Source of the DNA: Vibrio parahaemolyticus
GTDB taxonomy: Bacteria > Pseudomonadota > Gammaproteobacteria > Enterobacterales > Vibrionaceae
Length of the DNA: 64,000 nucleotides
Direction: 5' to 3'
NCBI RefSeq assembly: GCF_900460535.1
Contig: NZ_UHIL01000001.1
Coordinates: forward strand, 3,162,001-3,226,000
Made by a program: the position numbers and the translations under genes. Below the pieces are notes generated by a model, which was not told where the DNA came from, did no database searches, and saw only the letters and a program-made list of their open reading frames with translations. Below are positions 8,421 through 16,052 of this stretch, piece by piece. The stretch's first letter is position 1. Every line of letters starts with the position of its first letter.

Positions 8421-8797
8421 TTTTTATTTTTCCTTCTAAAATTGAATTGTTAAAGAGCAGCGAAGAAGCTCGCTGCCCCCTCGAAAACAACCAAGCGAGA
8501 GAATCGCTGCGTTGCTGAGGTCCATATTAGGGATGAAAGAAAGCACTCAACTAAGAAGGGAATCGAGTCGACAAGCCACAAAACAATTAACTCGTAGCTC
8601 AAAGTCCAGCTAAGATTTAACGCAGAACCTAAGTCACGAAAGGCACTAGAAGAAATATCAATCGTCAAAGCTGTGATAGTAAAAAGATCAAGTTTAGGTA
8701 CTCTTTTGTTTGATTTTTTCAGGTAGGGACTAAAAAGCCCAAAGACGTCCTAACGGACGCCTTTGGGCTTTTATCTGTATTAAGAGATATTACTGTG
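8421..8797. other. Intergenic promoter region ahead of the polymerase module
   Basis: 377 nt without a convincing gene. One hydrophobic reading on the minus strand has only a TTG start and no ribosome-binding site. It should hold the promoter for the 141-aa gene and ends in a terminator (8733-8772). The 13-mer TTTTGTTTGATTT at 8704-8716 recurs just before the orphan gene at 10329. Confidence 0.5.
8733..8772. terminator. Bidirectional terminator after the excisionase gene
   Basis: A 12-bp outer stem (AAAAGCCCAAAG / CTTTGGGCTTTT) with an inner CGTCC / GGACG stem. It lies 25 nt after the excisionase stop and insulates int-xis from the polymerase module. Confidence 0.9.
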
Positions 8798-8977
8798 TTA
8801 ATGCATTGTCATCTCTTTTTCCCAACGCTCAACCTCACTACGCAAGAAGCGAACACTGCGACCTATGCGCATCACTGGCGGTAAGCTTTTAGGGTTACGA
8901 GTCACATTGGTTCGCACGGTCGCAGGGTTTAAACCGTACATTTCAGCAAATTCTTCAATAGTTAGTACTCTGGACAT
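8798..8977 (-). CDS. Excisionase / AlpA-type HTH DNA-binding protein
   Basis: 59 aa. The start MSRVLTIEEFAEMYGLNPAT is fixed by AAGGAG 6 nt upstream. It has the winged-helix plan of AlpA/Xis proteins: a recognition helix TIEEFAEMYGLNPATVRTNV, then RIGRSVRFLRSEVERWE, the usual C-terminal wing and helix. It starts 10 nt after the integrase stop, so int and xis are co-transcribed; the pair likely sets the direction of element recombination. It could also act as a transcription regulator, as AlpA does. Confidence 0.85.
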   Translation of the reverse strand: MSRVLTIEEFAEMYGLNPATVRTNVTRNPKSLPPVMRIGRSVRFLRSEVERWEKEMTMH

Positions 8978-8987
8978 GTCGAACTCC

Positions 8988-10145
8988 TTAATCGATTTGT
9001 AAGTTAGGTAGCATGGCGTCAACGGTCTGCTGAGAGGCTTGCGCTAAATGGGTATTTTGATAGTAGGCGTAACGCTCGGTGACATTCACATTGGAATGAC
9101 CAAGGCTTTGCTGCGCGAGACGGATATCGTTCGTCGCAATCAACATTTGGGTAGCGTAAGTGCGGCGAAGGTCGTGGATAGTAAAAGGTGCGTCCAGACA
9201 GCCTTCTTGCTTCATGGCTTGTTGAATGCGCTCCATACAAGCGCGTGGGTATGCTATATGCTCGCCTTGGTTCTTCAACGAGGGGAACACCCAATCGTTG
9301 AACGACACTTTGAGACATTTACGGATCAGGCGTTTTGCAGGCTCGGAGAAATAGACGCGCTGCGATTTACCAGATTTCGTCATCGGCAGGAGCGCAGAAG
9401 AAAGATCATCCGCAAGCATAGATCGAGTCAGGCTAATCACATTACCAATGCGCATACCTGTCAACAAACTCAACATCAGCGCACTCGCATGTAGAAAGTT
9501 AGGCTCAGCACACGCATTCCGACAAAAGCTTTCCATTTCTTTCGAGGACAACACTCGGTCTTTCGCATTGTTCTCCACCCGCTTTTTAACGCCCTTTACT
9601 GGACTTTTATCGATAATCTCGTGCTCAACCGCCATCGAAAAAAGTTTCGATAAGAAGGCGTGATAGCGGTTAATAGACGCATTACTTAAGTCAGTAAGTG
9701 AATTGAGAAGCCGCTCAATGTCACGGCGAGTCACGTCCTTAACGCGCTCTTTACCAAACGCAGCCATTACGCGCTTAGAGCGGGATAAAAAGGTCTTAGA
9801 ATCGCGGTGATGATTACGACTGTATGGAAGTACAACGTCATCAAAGAACTGTTGTACAGTCAAACGCGACCCCTTCTGGTATGCCCCAGACTGAACATCA
9901 GCGATAAATTGGTAAGCCAACTGATTGAATTCAGCAAACTTCATTTCGGGATAAGTGCCAAACGACTCGTAGTAACGCTTTCCTTTCCAGCCAAGGCGAA
10001 CAATCCAGCGCATACTTTTCGCGGTCACAAGTACGCGCAATCGGGGGTTTTTCTTCCAAGGATACTCAACACCTTGCTCGCCCTTAGCAGGACGAGGCAA
10101 CGCATTGAGTACCTTCTGGTTCATTTCTATCGGTGTAGTACTCAC
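8988..10145 (-). CDS. int: Tyrosine recombinase/integrase (element copy 1)
   Basis: 385 aa. An N-terminal DUF4102-like arm-binding region (about 20-90) is followed by a SAM-like core-binding domain (about 95-190) and the catalytic domain with R232 (TGMRIGN), K257 (TKSGKS), H324-x-x-R327 (HDLRRTYA), H350 (LGHSNV) and nucleophile Y359 (TERYAYY). All catalytic residues are present. Translation starts at GTG with GGAG about 9-10 nt upstream. It is coupled to xis downstream and lies beside the polymerase module, so it is the likely cognate recombinase of the pipolin, although the other integrase (16053-17288) is nearer to the tRNA. Confidence 0.93.
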   Translation of the reverse strand: MSTTPIEMNQKVLNALPRPAKGEQGVEYPWKKNPRLRVLVTAKSMRWIVRLGWKGKRYYESFGTYPEMKFAEFNQLAYQFIADVQSGAYQKGSRLTVQQFFDDVVLPYSRNHHRDSKTFLSRSKRVMAAFGKERVKDVTRRDIERLLNSLTDLSNASINRYHAFLSKLFSMAVEHEIIDKSPVKGVKKRVENNAKDRVLSSKEMESFCRNACAEPNFLHASALMLSLLTGMRIGNVISLTRSMLADDLSSALLPMTKSGKSQRVYFSEPAKRLIRKCLKVSFNDWVFPSLKNQGEHIAYPRACMERIQQAMKQEGCLDAPFTIHDLRRTYATQMLIATNDIRLAQQSLGHSNVNVTERYAYYQNTHLAQASQQTVDAMLPNLQID

Positions 10146-10328
10146 AATATCTCACTCCGTATAAGTAAATCGTGAGCAAAGATTAATGTGACACAGACTG
10201 AAGAGTGCCGACCACACAACTCCCTCTACAGACCATAAAATATGATGCATCGTAAGAAAAAGGAGTTCATACAAAGAGATTAACTCGTTAGTATGCACAG
10301 ATTAAGGAACCATTTTGTTTGATTTAAT

Positions 10329-11636
10329 ATGCCTAGAAGAAAACCCGTACTCTATGAAAAAACGGTTTACCTTTTCACGCCAAAAGCTAAACCCTTATCA
10401 ATTCATAACAAGCACTTGCTCATCATTACCCTGCAGCGGCTATTTGGCTTCAGTCCTGATAAAGCTACCGCAGCATTGGAAAGTGCCTTTAAAAAAGCAG
10501 GGTTACACCAGTCGTTCCCAAAGCGTTCCGCACATTCCACTTATAAAACTAAGCACATTAAAACGCTCAAGCCATTGAAAGAATTGTCAAACAAGAAAAG
10601 AATTGCGCTCACTTTAATCGAGAGCAGCATTGTAGAATTGGACAGCAGTAAAGACGAGGCATACCAAGATATAGAGATGCCAATCACGGTAGATATTCTA
10701 GACTTCCCACCCTGGTATAAACAAAACCGAGAATTTATCCAGCTCTTGGGAAACTTCATTTCAACCGAGCGAAAGTACGAAGAAGAAAGCCATCAGTTGC
10801 TTCTTGAAGCCGTACGCAGAGCATCACCACCAGCAGAAAAGCACCTAATAGAAACGAATCTCAAGTTCTACAAAAAACATATTGGTCAACCAAGTACCAA
10901 TAAAGTAGCTAACAAACAGCTCTTAGATGCCAAACTCGTTATCTTTAACACCATTAACGACGAGGTTGATAACAAAGATCGTAAAGCTGATACCAAAGAA
11001 AGCAAAGAGATTGAGACAACCACTCATAATTACTTAGATTATTATGACGATACGCGTGGCGAAACTGAGGAGAAAGACGACGAACAGAGCACGTACCTTA
11101 TCTATCTCTTGGTTAAACCAAGCAAAAGTATCAAATACATCCCGTTCAAAATTACCAACCTAAATCCGCTCTACAAATATCTTGGTAGTAGAGACAGCAC
11201 TTACTCAGTGTATGCAATTAAAAACCGTAATCAATTAACGCTCGAACTCGTTATTAGTGACAAAAGTCGAATAAAATATAAAGCCACCATCGAGCAAGAC
11301 TTTCAGCAAGACGTACCTAACCCGTTTACTGGTCAGATATTATTCAATAAGTTCAACTTTTGGGAGCCATCGTTACCTGACAAAAAACACACAATTGTTA
11401 GACAAAGAAAAATTCACACATGTAACGTAAAGCTCTCAACATCGGAGGGACATATCGGCAAACGCAGCATAAGGTATATCTTGCAACGAATGCACCAATC
11501 GCTCTCACTGACAGAGTTTCACGATATCGTTACACCCAAAATGTTCATTGAAAGACCTCAAGCATATAAAACAAAACCTATCTTGCTCACGTGGCCGTGT
11601 GAAATTAAGAATGGTATTAATTCCCCAACGGACTAA
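10329..11636 (+). CDS. Hypothetical protein, 435 aa, not recognised
   Basis: Divergent from the integrase. It is a soluble, lysine-rich protein without signal peptide or membrane segments and starts MPRRKPVLYEKTVYLF. A highly charged, low-complexity middle (about 215-255, rich in D, E, K, T) separates an N-terminal helical half from a C-terminal beta-looking half. No catalytic motif is visible to me. There is no Shine-Dalgarno before the ATG; an A/T-rich TTTAATAT just upstream could be a -10 box, so a leaderless transcript is possible. Codon use is AT-rich, as expected for element cargo. Orphan; function unknown. Confidence 0.7.
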   Translation: MPRRKPVLYEKTVYLFTPKAKPLSIHNKHLLIITLQRLFGFSPDKATAALESAFKKAGLHQSFPKRSAHSTYKTKHIKTLKPLKELSNKKRIALTLIESSIVELDSSKDEAYQDIEMPITVDILDFPPWYKQNREFIQLLGNFISTERKYEEESHQLLLEAVRRASPPAEKHLIETNLKFYKKHIGQPSTNKVANKQLLDAKLVIFNTINDEVDNKDRKADTKESKEIETTTHNYLDYYDDTRGETEEKDDEQSTYLIYLLVKPSKSIKYIPFKITNLNPLYKYLGSRDSTYSVYAIKNRNQLTLELVISDKSRIKYKATIEQDFQQDVPNPFTGQILFNKFNFWEPSLPDKKHTIVRQRKIHTCNVKLSTSEGHIGKRSIRYILQRMHQSLSLTEFHDIVTPKMFIERPQAYKTKPILLTWPCEIKNGINSPTD

Positions 11637-11700
11637 ATGAACACAGAGGAAAAAGTCCAACGAGACAAAGGGAAACCACTTCTCATCAGTTACGACAAAG

Positions 11701-11734
11701 AAAAAAGTAGAGGCGGTTGCGCCTCTACTTTTTT
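11701..11734. terminator. Bidirectional terminator between convergent genes
   Basis: A 15-bp perfect stem (AAAAAAGTAGAGGCG and complement) with a GTTG loop and T-runs both ways. It serves the 435-aa gene (+) and the glycine-zipper gene (-). Confidence 0.93.
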
Positions 11735-11736
11735 CA

Positions 11737-11934
11737 CTAGATAACATCTAGCTCATCCAACGCTCCTCCGATTAATGCACCTGCGACAAACCCGATCGCC
11801 CCGCCAATAACGACCCCCTGTGGTCCATAACGGGTACCGAGTGTGGCACCGTACTTCGCGAATTGAACACCTGTTGACGCGCTCGGCTTAAACCAGCGCT
11901 GTTGAGGGTTAGAATGAAAATGTGTTTTTGCCAT
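11737..11934 (-). CDS. Small glycine-zipper membrane protein
   Basis: 65 aa with AAAAGGAAAAACAGT before the ATG. A hydrophilic N-terminus is followed by one hydrophobic segment rich in small residues (about 38-60: GPQGVVIGGAIGFVAGALIG) with G-x-x-x-G spacing, as in glycine-zipper peptides that oligomerise in membranes. It ends in an acidic tail. A holin-like, toxin-like or membrane-anchor role is possible but unproven; the sequence shows only the membrane segment. Confidence 0.7.
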   Translation of the reverse strand: MAKTHFHSNPQQRWFKPSASTGVQFAKYGATLGTRYGPQGVVIGGAIGFVAGALIGGALDELDVI

Positions 11935-11963
11935 ACTGTTTTTCCTTTTCTATAGATACAGAA

Positions 11964-11991
11964 AAGGGCGATACCTTTCGATACCGCCCTT
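11964..11991 (-). terminator. Weak terminator after the polyacidic mini-gene
   Basis: AAGGGCG / CGCCCTT stem with direct GATAC repeats in the loop. On the minus strand it is followed by TTTTC. Confidence 0.5.
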
Positions 11992-12019
11992 GTTGATAAG
12001 CCTAATTTAATGATGGGAC

Positions 12020-12157
12020 TTAATCATCGTCATCATCAGCCATGAAGTCGCCGCCAAGCCAACCATCGTCGCCCGGTTCCATGTCGAAGTCCTGACTGAA
12101 GCCAGAATCTTCTGTGCCATCATCATAGTCACCTTGGTCTTCTGTCCAACCGCCCAT
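12020..12157 (-). CDS. Polyacidic mini-protein, 45 aa
   Basis: Too short for usual gene callers, but supported by a strong AAGGAG 8 nt before the ATG and a terminator behind. It begins MGGWTEDQGDYDDGTEDSGF and ends MADDDDD; about 40% of residues are D or E and there are no K or R. Such composition is seen in DNA-mimic proteins (anti-restriction, anti-nucleoid) and in acidic chaperone tails; either is speculative. Its ribosome-binding site starts directly after the stop of the upstream zinc-ribbon gene. Confidence 0.7.
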   Translation of the reverse strand: MGGWTEDQGDYDDGTEDSGFSQDFDMEPGDDGWLGGDFMADDDDD

Positions 12158-12172
12158 AACGAATACTCCTTC

Positions 12173-12294
12173 TTAGCTGTAATCCATTGCGCCACACGTA
12201 TCGCAGACCCACCCTTGGTGACCCAACCGGGACAACCTAAAGAGCGGCATGAATAACCTGATGCCATAAGTGGCTTAATGAATGTCACTTGCAT
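12173..12294 (-). pseudogene. Zinc-ribbon mini-gene broken by a 1-nt frameshift
   Basis: The reading from ATG at 12294 (AAAGGAAAC upstream) gives MQVTFIKPLMASGYSCRSLG then CPGWVTK. Moving one nucleotide in the -1 frame at ACCAAGGGT then gives GWVCDTCGAMDYS and a stop at 12173-12175, immediately before the next gene's ribosome-binding site. Joined, this is a 40-aa protein with C16, C21, C31 and C34 (C-x4-C-x9-C-x2-C), a zinc ribbon. One missing A (AAAGGG to AAGGG) explains the break: a true mutation, a sequencing error, or less likely programmed slippage. Confidence 0.6.
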
Positions 12295-12460
12295 TGCTTG
12301 TTTCCTTTAATTGACGTTGTAGTAAATCTACGTTGTGTAGTATCCCACTGCGCTCGGACAGGATGTGTCCAAGACCGCAGAATGAGTGTGAAAATAGTCA
12401 TCGTCATTGCCCTGCCTTATCCAATGAAAGCTATGCCAAATCTCAGTGCGCGACGGTTTG

Positions 12461-12478
12461 AAACATTTAAAAATGTTT
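12461..12478. promoter_or_regulatory. Palindrome, candidate operator of the WYL regulator
   Basis: AAACATTT-AA-AAATGTTT is a perfect 8-bp dyad 40 nt upstream of the WYL gene start. WYL repressors such as BrxR and CapW bind palindromes in their own promoters; autoregulation here is inferred from position. Confidence 0.5.
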
Positions 12479-12517
12479 TGCCCTCAACCTGTCCAAGGGA
12501 AACCGTACGCTAGTAGC

Positions 12518-13378
12518 ATGAGCGATAAGAGTGAAAAGCTAGCATTAAGGCTAGGTGACATATTGACGAGATTGTTTATGGGAGAAGTGCTCTCCCCTGA
12601 GCAGTTGGTAGCGGACTATCAGGTAAGCGAGAAAACCCTGAGACGCGATTTTAATGAAAGGCTCGTCAACGCTCCGATTATCCGCACCAATGAGGGTTAT
12701 CGGTTAGATCCGATCATTCGAAGTCAGGGCAATTTAAACATCAATAAAGTGATGTACGATATTGGTTTGTCCGAGCTATTGCCTAAACACTACAAGCTCA
12801 ATGGTCACGCACCTGTTCTGTTTAAGAACCCACGCTCTGAACGAACTGACAAATTCGATGCACTGTTTAAGCAACTGACCGAAGTCATCGCTGCTCAAGT
12901 GGTCATTGACCTTAACTACAATGAAAAACCGTTTGAATCTGTCCACTGTTATCGGCTGGTCAATGACAGGGGCATCTGGTATCTCGCCGCAACCTACTGT
13001 GACCAGTTACATTCGTACAGATTGCGAAATATTTCACAGATTCACCTACGGGAAGATAAATACAAACCCAGTCAAAAGGTCCACGAGGAGATACACAGAC
13101 AAGGGATGGAGTGGTTAACTCCCGATAATGCTGAAGTGCTTGTACAGGTTGATAGGGAAGTTGCCCCGCGCTTTCTTGAAGGAACGATTCTCCCTCACCA
13201 GCAGCTATTGAAGGAACTGAGTGACGGTAGTTTATTGGTTAGCAGTCGAGTATCAAGATTGAGCGATATCTTGCCTTTGTTGAAGTCTTGGATACCTCAA
13301 GTCGAGGTTCTCTCTCCTGTCAGCCTTAAGCTTGAACTGATACGCGATCTCCACGCTACTTTGGATCGTTACAAGTAG
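12518..13378 (+). CDS. WYL-domain transcriptional regulator
   Basis: 286 aa from MSDKSEKLALRLGDILTRLF. An N-terminal winged HTH (about 10-60; LVADYQVSEKTLRRDFNERL) is followed by a WYL domain carrying the signature RGIWYLAA (about 155) and a C-terminal WCX-like extension. The plan matches BrxR/CapW-type repressors that control defence and mobile-element genes and sense a ligand, probably nucleic acid, through the WYL domain. It is divergent from the small zinc-ribbon/polyacidic genes, with a palindrome in the shared promoter, so it may control those or itself. The longer upstream reading lacks a ribosome-binding site and was not used. Confidence 0.85.
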   Translation: MSDKSEKLALRLGDILTRLFMGEVLSPEQLVADYQVSEKTLRRDFNERLVNAPIIRTNEGYRLDPIIRSQGNLNINKVMYDIGLSELLPKHYKLNGHAPVLFKNPRSERTDKFDALFKQLTEVIAAQVVIDLNYNEKPFESVHCYRLVNDRGIWYLAATYCDQLHSYRLRNISQIHLREDKYKPSQKVHEEIHRQGMEWLTPDNAEVLVQVDREVAPRFLEGTILPHQQLLKELSDGSLLVSSRVSRLSDILPLLKSWIPQVEVLSPVSLKLELIRDLHATLDRYK

Positions 13379-13773
13379 TCGACACGTTTCAGACTACCAA
13401 ATCCGATCAGCTTACGGAGTAATTAGATCATGATGATCCAAATGCTTTATTTGCTGTACATGAGTATCGTGTCATGACGTTGCCACGTTAATAAATGACG
13501 TCCTAACACTCCTTCTAGAAGCACAGCTCCAACGCATCAAAGAATCGCGACATAATGTCGTTTCACTGCGCCGCTACAGACCGCCCTACCTATGAATTTG
13601 CCACTATGTACCGATTTTGAACTTATCTATGCTTGATAAGGGAAAGAGGTGATTTAGCGAAACTTGAAACCGATACCACGTAAGGGAAAACTCAAAATGA
13701 TGCCGTTTTTGGTCGGATTGAGACTAACTAATAAATAACTCCGCTAGGAGGTTGCTATTAAAGGGGTATAACC
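13379..13773. other. Non-coding stretch after the WYL gene
   Basis: 395 nt with no gene I can support. It contains a short palindromic ATCATGATGAT patch near 13428, and the last part precedes the 41-aa reading. No terminator is obvious for the WYL gene. Confidence 0.4.
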
Positions 13774-13899
13774 ATGATGTCTGATGCACGAACTCTGCTC
13801 CAAATCACTCAGTCCAGTCCGTATTTTTACCTAGTTGATATCGCCAACTTGTTAAGCTTCACCGCCGTTGGCTATCTACTGGGTATGATGACTGGATAA
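13774..13899 (+). CDS. Small hydrophobic protein, 41 aa
   Basis: MMSDARTLLQITQSSPYFYL, then a hydrophobic stretch (LLSFTAVGYLLGMMTG) that could form one membrane helix. Preceded by AAGGGG about 7 nt before the ATG and followed after 15 nt by a strong terminator; both support expression. Not recognised. The length leaves room for chance, so this is a moderate call. Confidence 0.5.
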   Translation: MMSDARTLLQITQSSPYFYLVDIANLLSFTAVGYLLGMMTG

Positions 13900-13914
13900 A
13901 CAGAGCCATGAATT

Positions 13915-13947
13915 GAACTTGTCACTATAGATTCCGGTGACAAGTTC
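13915..13947 (+). terminator. Rho-independent terminator after the 41-aa gene
   Basis: An 11-bp perfect stem GAACTTGTCAC / GTGACAAGTTC followed by CCTTTTT. Confidence 0.9.
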
Positions 13948-14086
13948 CTTTTTAACTCAACGGGTTTAGAGCTAATGTGTAGGAATCGTGGATTAACGCT
14001 TACAGCGCATGGCAACGATGAAAATGTCCAAGTTTTCGCACCGACCTGTAAACATTGAATTAAGGGGCGCTCTGGCGCTGATATTA

Positions 14087-14411
14087 AGGGAAGCCTTCAC
14101 CCCCTAGTAGCAGAGATAGCATCAGACAAATCATTCTCTCGGTATTTTCTATAGGCTTCCCTACTTTTATTACCCCCCCATTGCTTCGACAAAGCAATGG
14201 GAGCTTTTAATAACAAAACACCGGTGCAAACCAAGCAAACTCGTTAAAATTAACGCTCCTTTCCTTGGTGTTTCCACCGTTCATTGCAATCCAGCAACTT
14301 CATCCCGTCTGAATCCCGAAGGCAACGGATTGGGTAAACGTTGCTAAAACTTGCCCCAATGAAAAAGGCTTCCCATCACACCATGATTAACATGGAACAA
14401 TGGGAAGCCTT
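14087..14411. other. Hairpin-rich non-coding tract with repeated GGGAAGCC arms
   Basis: No gene lies between 13900 and 14485. The 10-mer AGGGAAGCCT (14087-14096) is inverted at 14153-14162. CCCATTGCTT/AAGCAATGGG forms a hairpin at 14177-14201 followed by AGCTTTT. A long hairpin spans 14365-14411 (12-bp stem AAGGCTTCCCAT and complement, with an inner CCATG/CATGG). The GGGAAGCC word thus occurs four times in two inverted pairs. It may be a structured RNA, nested terminators or a replication origin of the element. The structure is seen; the role is inference. Confidence 0.6.
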
Positions 14412-14485
14412 AGTGTCACTAGGAAGTGAGTCGACTATTTTATGGTACATACATGGTGCTTTCTACTTGGTTTGTTGCCGATGGA

Positions 14486-14917
14486 CTAATCCACCGTGAC
14501 TTTTATCTCATCGAACACGCCCATTTCCACGTAGCTGAGAAAGTTGGATTCCCACATCAAGTAGAACTCCATTACCTCACTACTTGTTATCGGCAGTTCC
14601 GGAACATAGGAAAAACTCGCTGTTCCAGATGAGAAGTTAAAGTCCACCTCTTTAACCAGTTCGGGATAAGGACCATCGCAATACGCAAAGTCAGTGATGT
14701 AATCAAATATCCACTGGTCGTAGAGGCGGACAAGCCTGATTTCAACAGGGTGCCAGCCGCCGTTTTCCAAACTGTAGGAAGAATCTCGGAAGTTGATCAC
14801 CACCGATTGGATCATGGGTGTCCATTTGCCTGATTCGCTGATCACTCGGTTTAAAGTATCTTGAAGACTAGTTGATATCGGTAACAAAAGGCGATCAGTA
14901 TCAAAGACTAATTTCAT
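14486..14917 (-). CDS. DUF2787 family protein
   Basis: 143 aa. The sequence follows the DUF2787 pattern well: INFRDSSYS, GGWHPVEIRL, WIFDYITDFAYCDGPYPELVK, EVDFNF and a final NFLSYVEMGVFDEIKV. The family is small, found mostly in Vibrio and relatives, often on integrative elements; its biochemical role is unknown. No signal peptide or membrane segment. It confirms the mobile character of the region. Confidence 0.85.
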   Translation of the reverse strand: MKLVFDTDRLLLPISTSLQDTLNRVISESGKWTPMIQSVVINFRDSSYSLENGGWHPVEIRLVRLYDQWIFDYITDFAYCDGPYPELVKEVDFNFSSGTASFSYVPELPITSSEVMEFYLMWESNFLSYVEMGVFDEIKVTVD

Positions 14918-15017
14918 AATAAAATCTCGTTTAGTTTGTTAGGGAAGCACTCTTGTTAAGTGCTCGATATGAAAGCCAGAATTGGCTTAGTGGGTAAGGA
15001 GTGATGTGCTTTTGAGG

Positions 15018-15518
15018 TTATTTAGCTTTGGGTTCAGCGTCCACTAGAGATAGGATTGCGTCTCGACGTTGCTCGTAGTCTGTCGCAAGAACGTGGAGAA
15101 ACACTGATTTCTCCGACTGGATGATAAGACCAAGCCCCCTACAACAAGCTGCCATAAAACCCGCGTTGTTCGCTGACTGTCCAGAAAATACACACTTCAG
15201 CACAGAGCTCTTGAACGGCTTATCACCCTGCACATCCAGAACAGCGGTAATATCTTTAAGCGGGATGTTTTCTTTACTATGCAGTCCAGAGCCCTGATTT
15301 CCAGTCATGCGGATATAGAGCTCGTTTTCTGCATCATGAATGGCGATTTCATAGAACACATGATTCTCTGTTTTCGGTGATAGCTTTTTCGCTTTGCCCT
15401 CGCACACGATATTAGTGAAATGGTCTACTGGTTGATCGTCAGTGATCGTGACTTGCTCATTACCTTCTACAACTTCTGGTAGAACGGCTGCTTGTTTATT
15501 GCTTGGTTTACGTGCCAT
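15018..15518 (-). CDS. Hypothetical protein, 166 aa
   Basis: Not recognised. The first 30 residues are polar and disordered-looking, then there is a compact domain (about 30-155) with alternating hydrophobic strands (HVFYEIAIHDAENELYIRMT) and a short helix with two cysteines (FMAACCRGLGLI). The layout could suit an OB-fold-like nucleic-acid-binding protein of a mobile element, but that is a guess. A ribosome-binding site (AAAGGAGG) precedes the ATG. It lies between the DUF2787 gene and another unknown, all on one strand. Confidence 0.65.
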   Translation of the reverse strand: MARKPSNKQAAVLPEVVEGNEQVTITDDQPVDHFTNIVCEGKAKKLSPKTENHVFYEIAIHDAENELYIRMTGNQGSGLHSKENIPLKDITAVLDVQGDKPFKSSVLKCVFSGQSANNAGFMAACCRGLGLIIQSEKSVFLHVLATDYEQRRDAILSLVDAEPKAK

Positions 15519-15562
15519 AGGACACCTCCTTTAAGATGGAATTGTTCAGGTTTAATTTGGTT

Positions 15563-15949
15563 TTAAGATTCAGCTTGGTCAGCGAGCTTGGCGACAGGGA
15601 ACGTTGGACTGTTCATTGGAGCGCAGCAGTAAACACCACCACCTTCCATGGTCACTATGGCGACCGCTAGAAGCCAAGGACACTCATCGTCGTTTAATAA
15701 CAACAGAACCCATTCAGGGTAATTAGTAACAAAGCGAAGGAAGTGCAGATCTTCCTCAGATTCTTCATTCAGTTTTTCGTTAGTATCCCCTTCCTCAATC
15801 AAGTACAAGGTCGTACCGACTTCATCCCAGAATGCATTTGTGCTTTCTTCATCACCGAATGGCTCAATCAGGTGCTCTAGCAGTTTTGCTTTCACACCAT
15901 CAGGCATTGGCAATGATTGAATGTCTTCAAACTTGTTTACTGTTTTCAT
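15563..15949 (-). CDS. Hypothetical acidic protein, 128 aa
   Basis: Not recognised. Acidic (an EEGDTNEKLNEESEEDL stretch) with a hydrophobic C-terminal half (LLLLNDDECPWLLAVAIVTM) and a CC pair near the end. A weak membrane or core segment is possible. GGAGATTAGAA precedes the start. Probably in one transcript with the 166-aa and DUF2787 genes; the terminator at 15974-16012 separates it from the integrase behind it. Confidence 0.6.
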   Translation of the reverse strand: MKTVNKFEDIQSLPMPDGVKAKLLEHLIEPFGDEESTNAFWDEVGTTLYLIEEGDTNEKLNEESEEDLHFLRFVTNYPEWVLLLLNDDECPWLLAVAIVTMEGGGVYCCAPMNSPTFPVAKLADQAES

Positions 15950-15973
15950 TTCTAATCTCCGTTTAATAATGAA

Positions 15974-16012
15974 AAAAGCCCCTGTTTAGCTCATCGCTAA
16001 ACAGGGGCTTTT
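15974..16012. terminator. Very strong bidirectional terminator after the P4-type integrase
   Basis: A 17-bp perfect stem (AAAAGCCCCTGTTTAGC and complement) with a 5-nt loop. It serves the integrase on the minus strand. Confidence 0.93.
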
Positions 16013-16052
16013 CTAATGTCATTTCTAAATTAATTGGTTAAACCTAACTTCT

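Noticed and set aside
8450..8668. Hydrophobic 72-aa minus-strand reading between the excisionase and the polymerase module
   Set aside because: It begins with TTG, has no ribosome-binding site and lies in the region expected to be the promoter.
12007..12294. A single 95-aa protein across the zinc-ribbon and polyacidic genes
   Set aside because: Its second half is out of frame with a well-supported 45-aa gene; the first half is better explained as the start of a frameshifted zinc ribbon.
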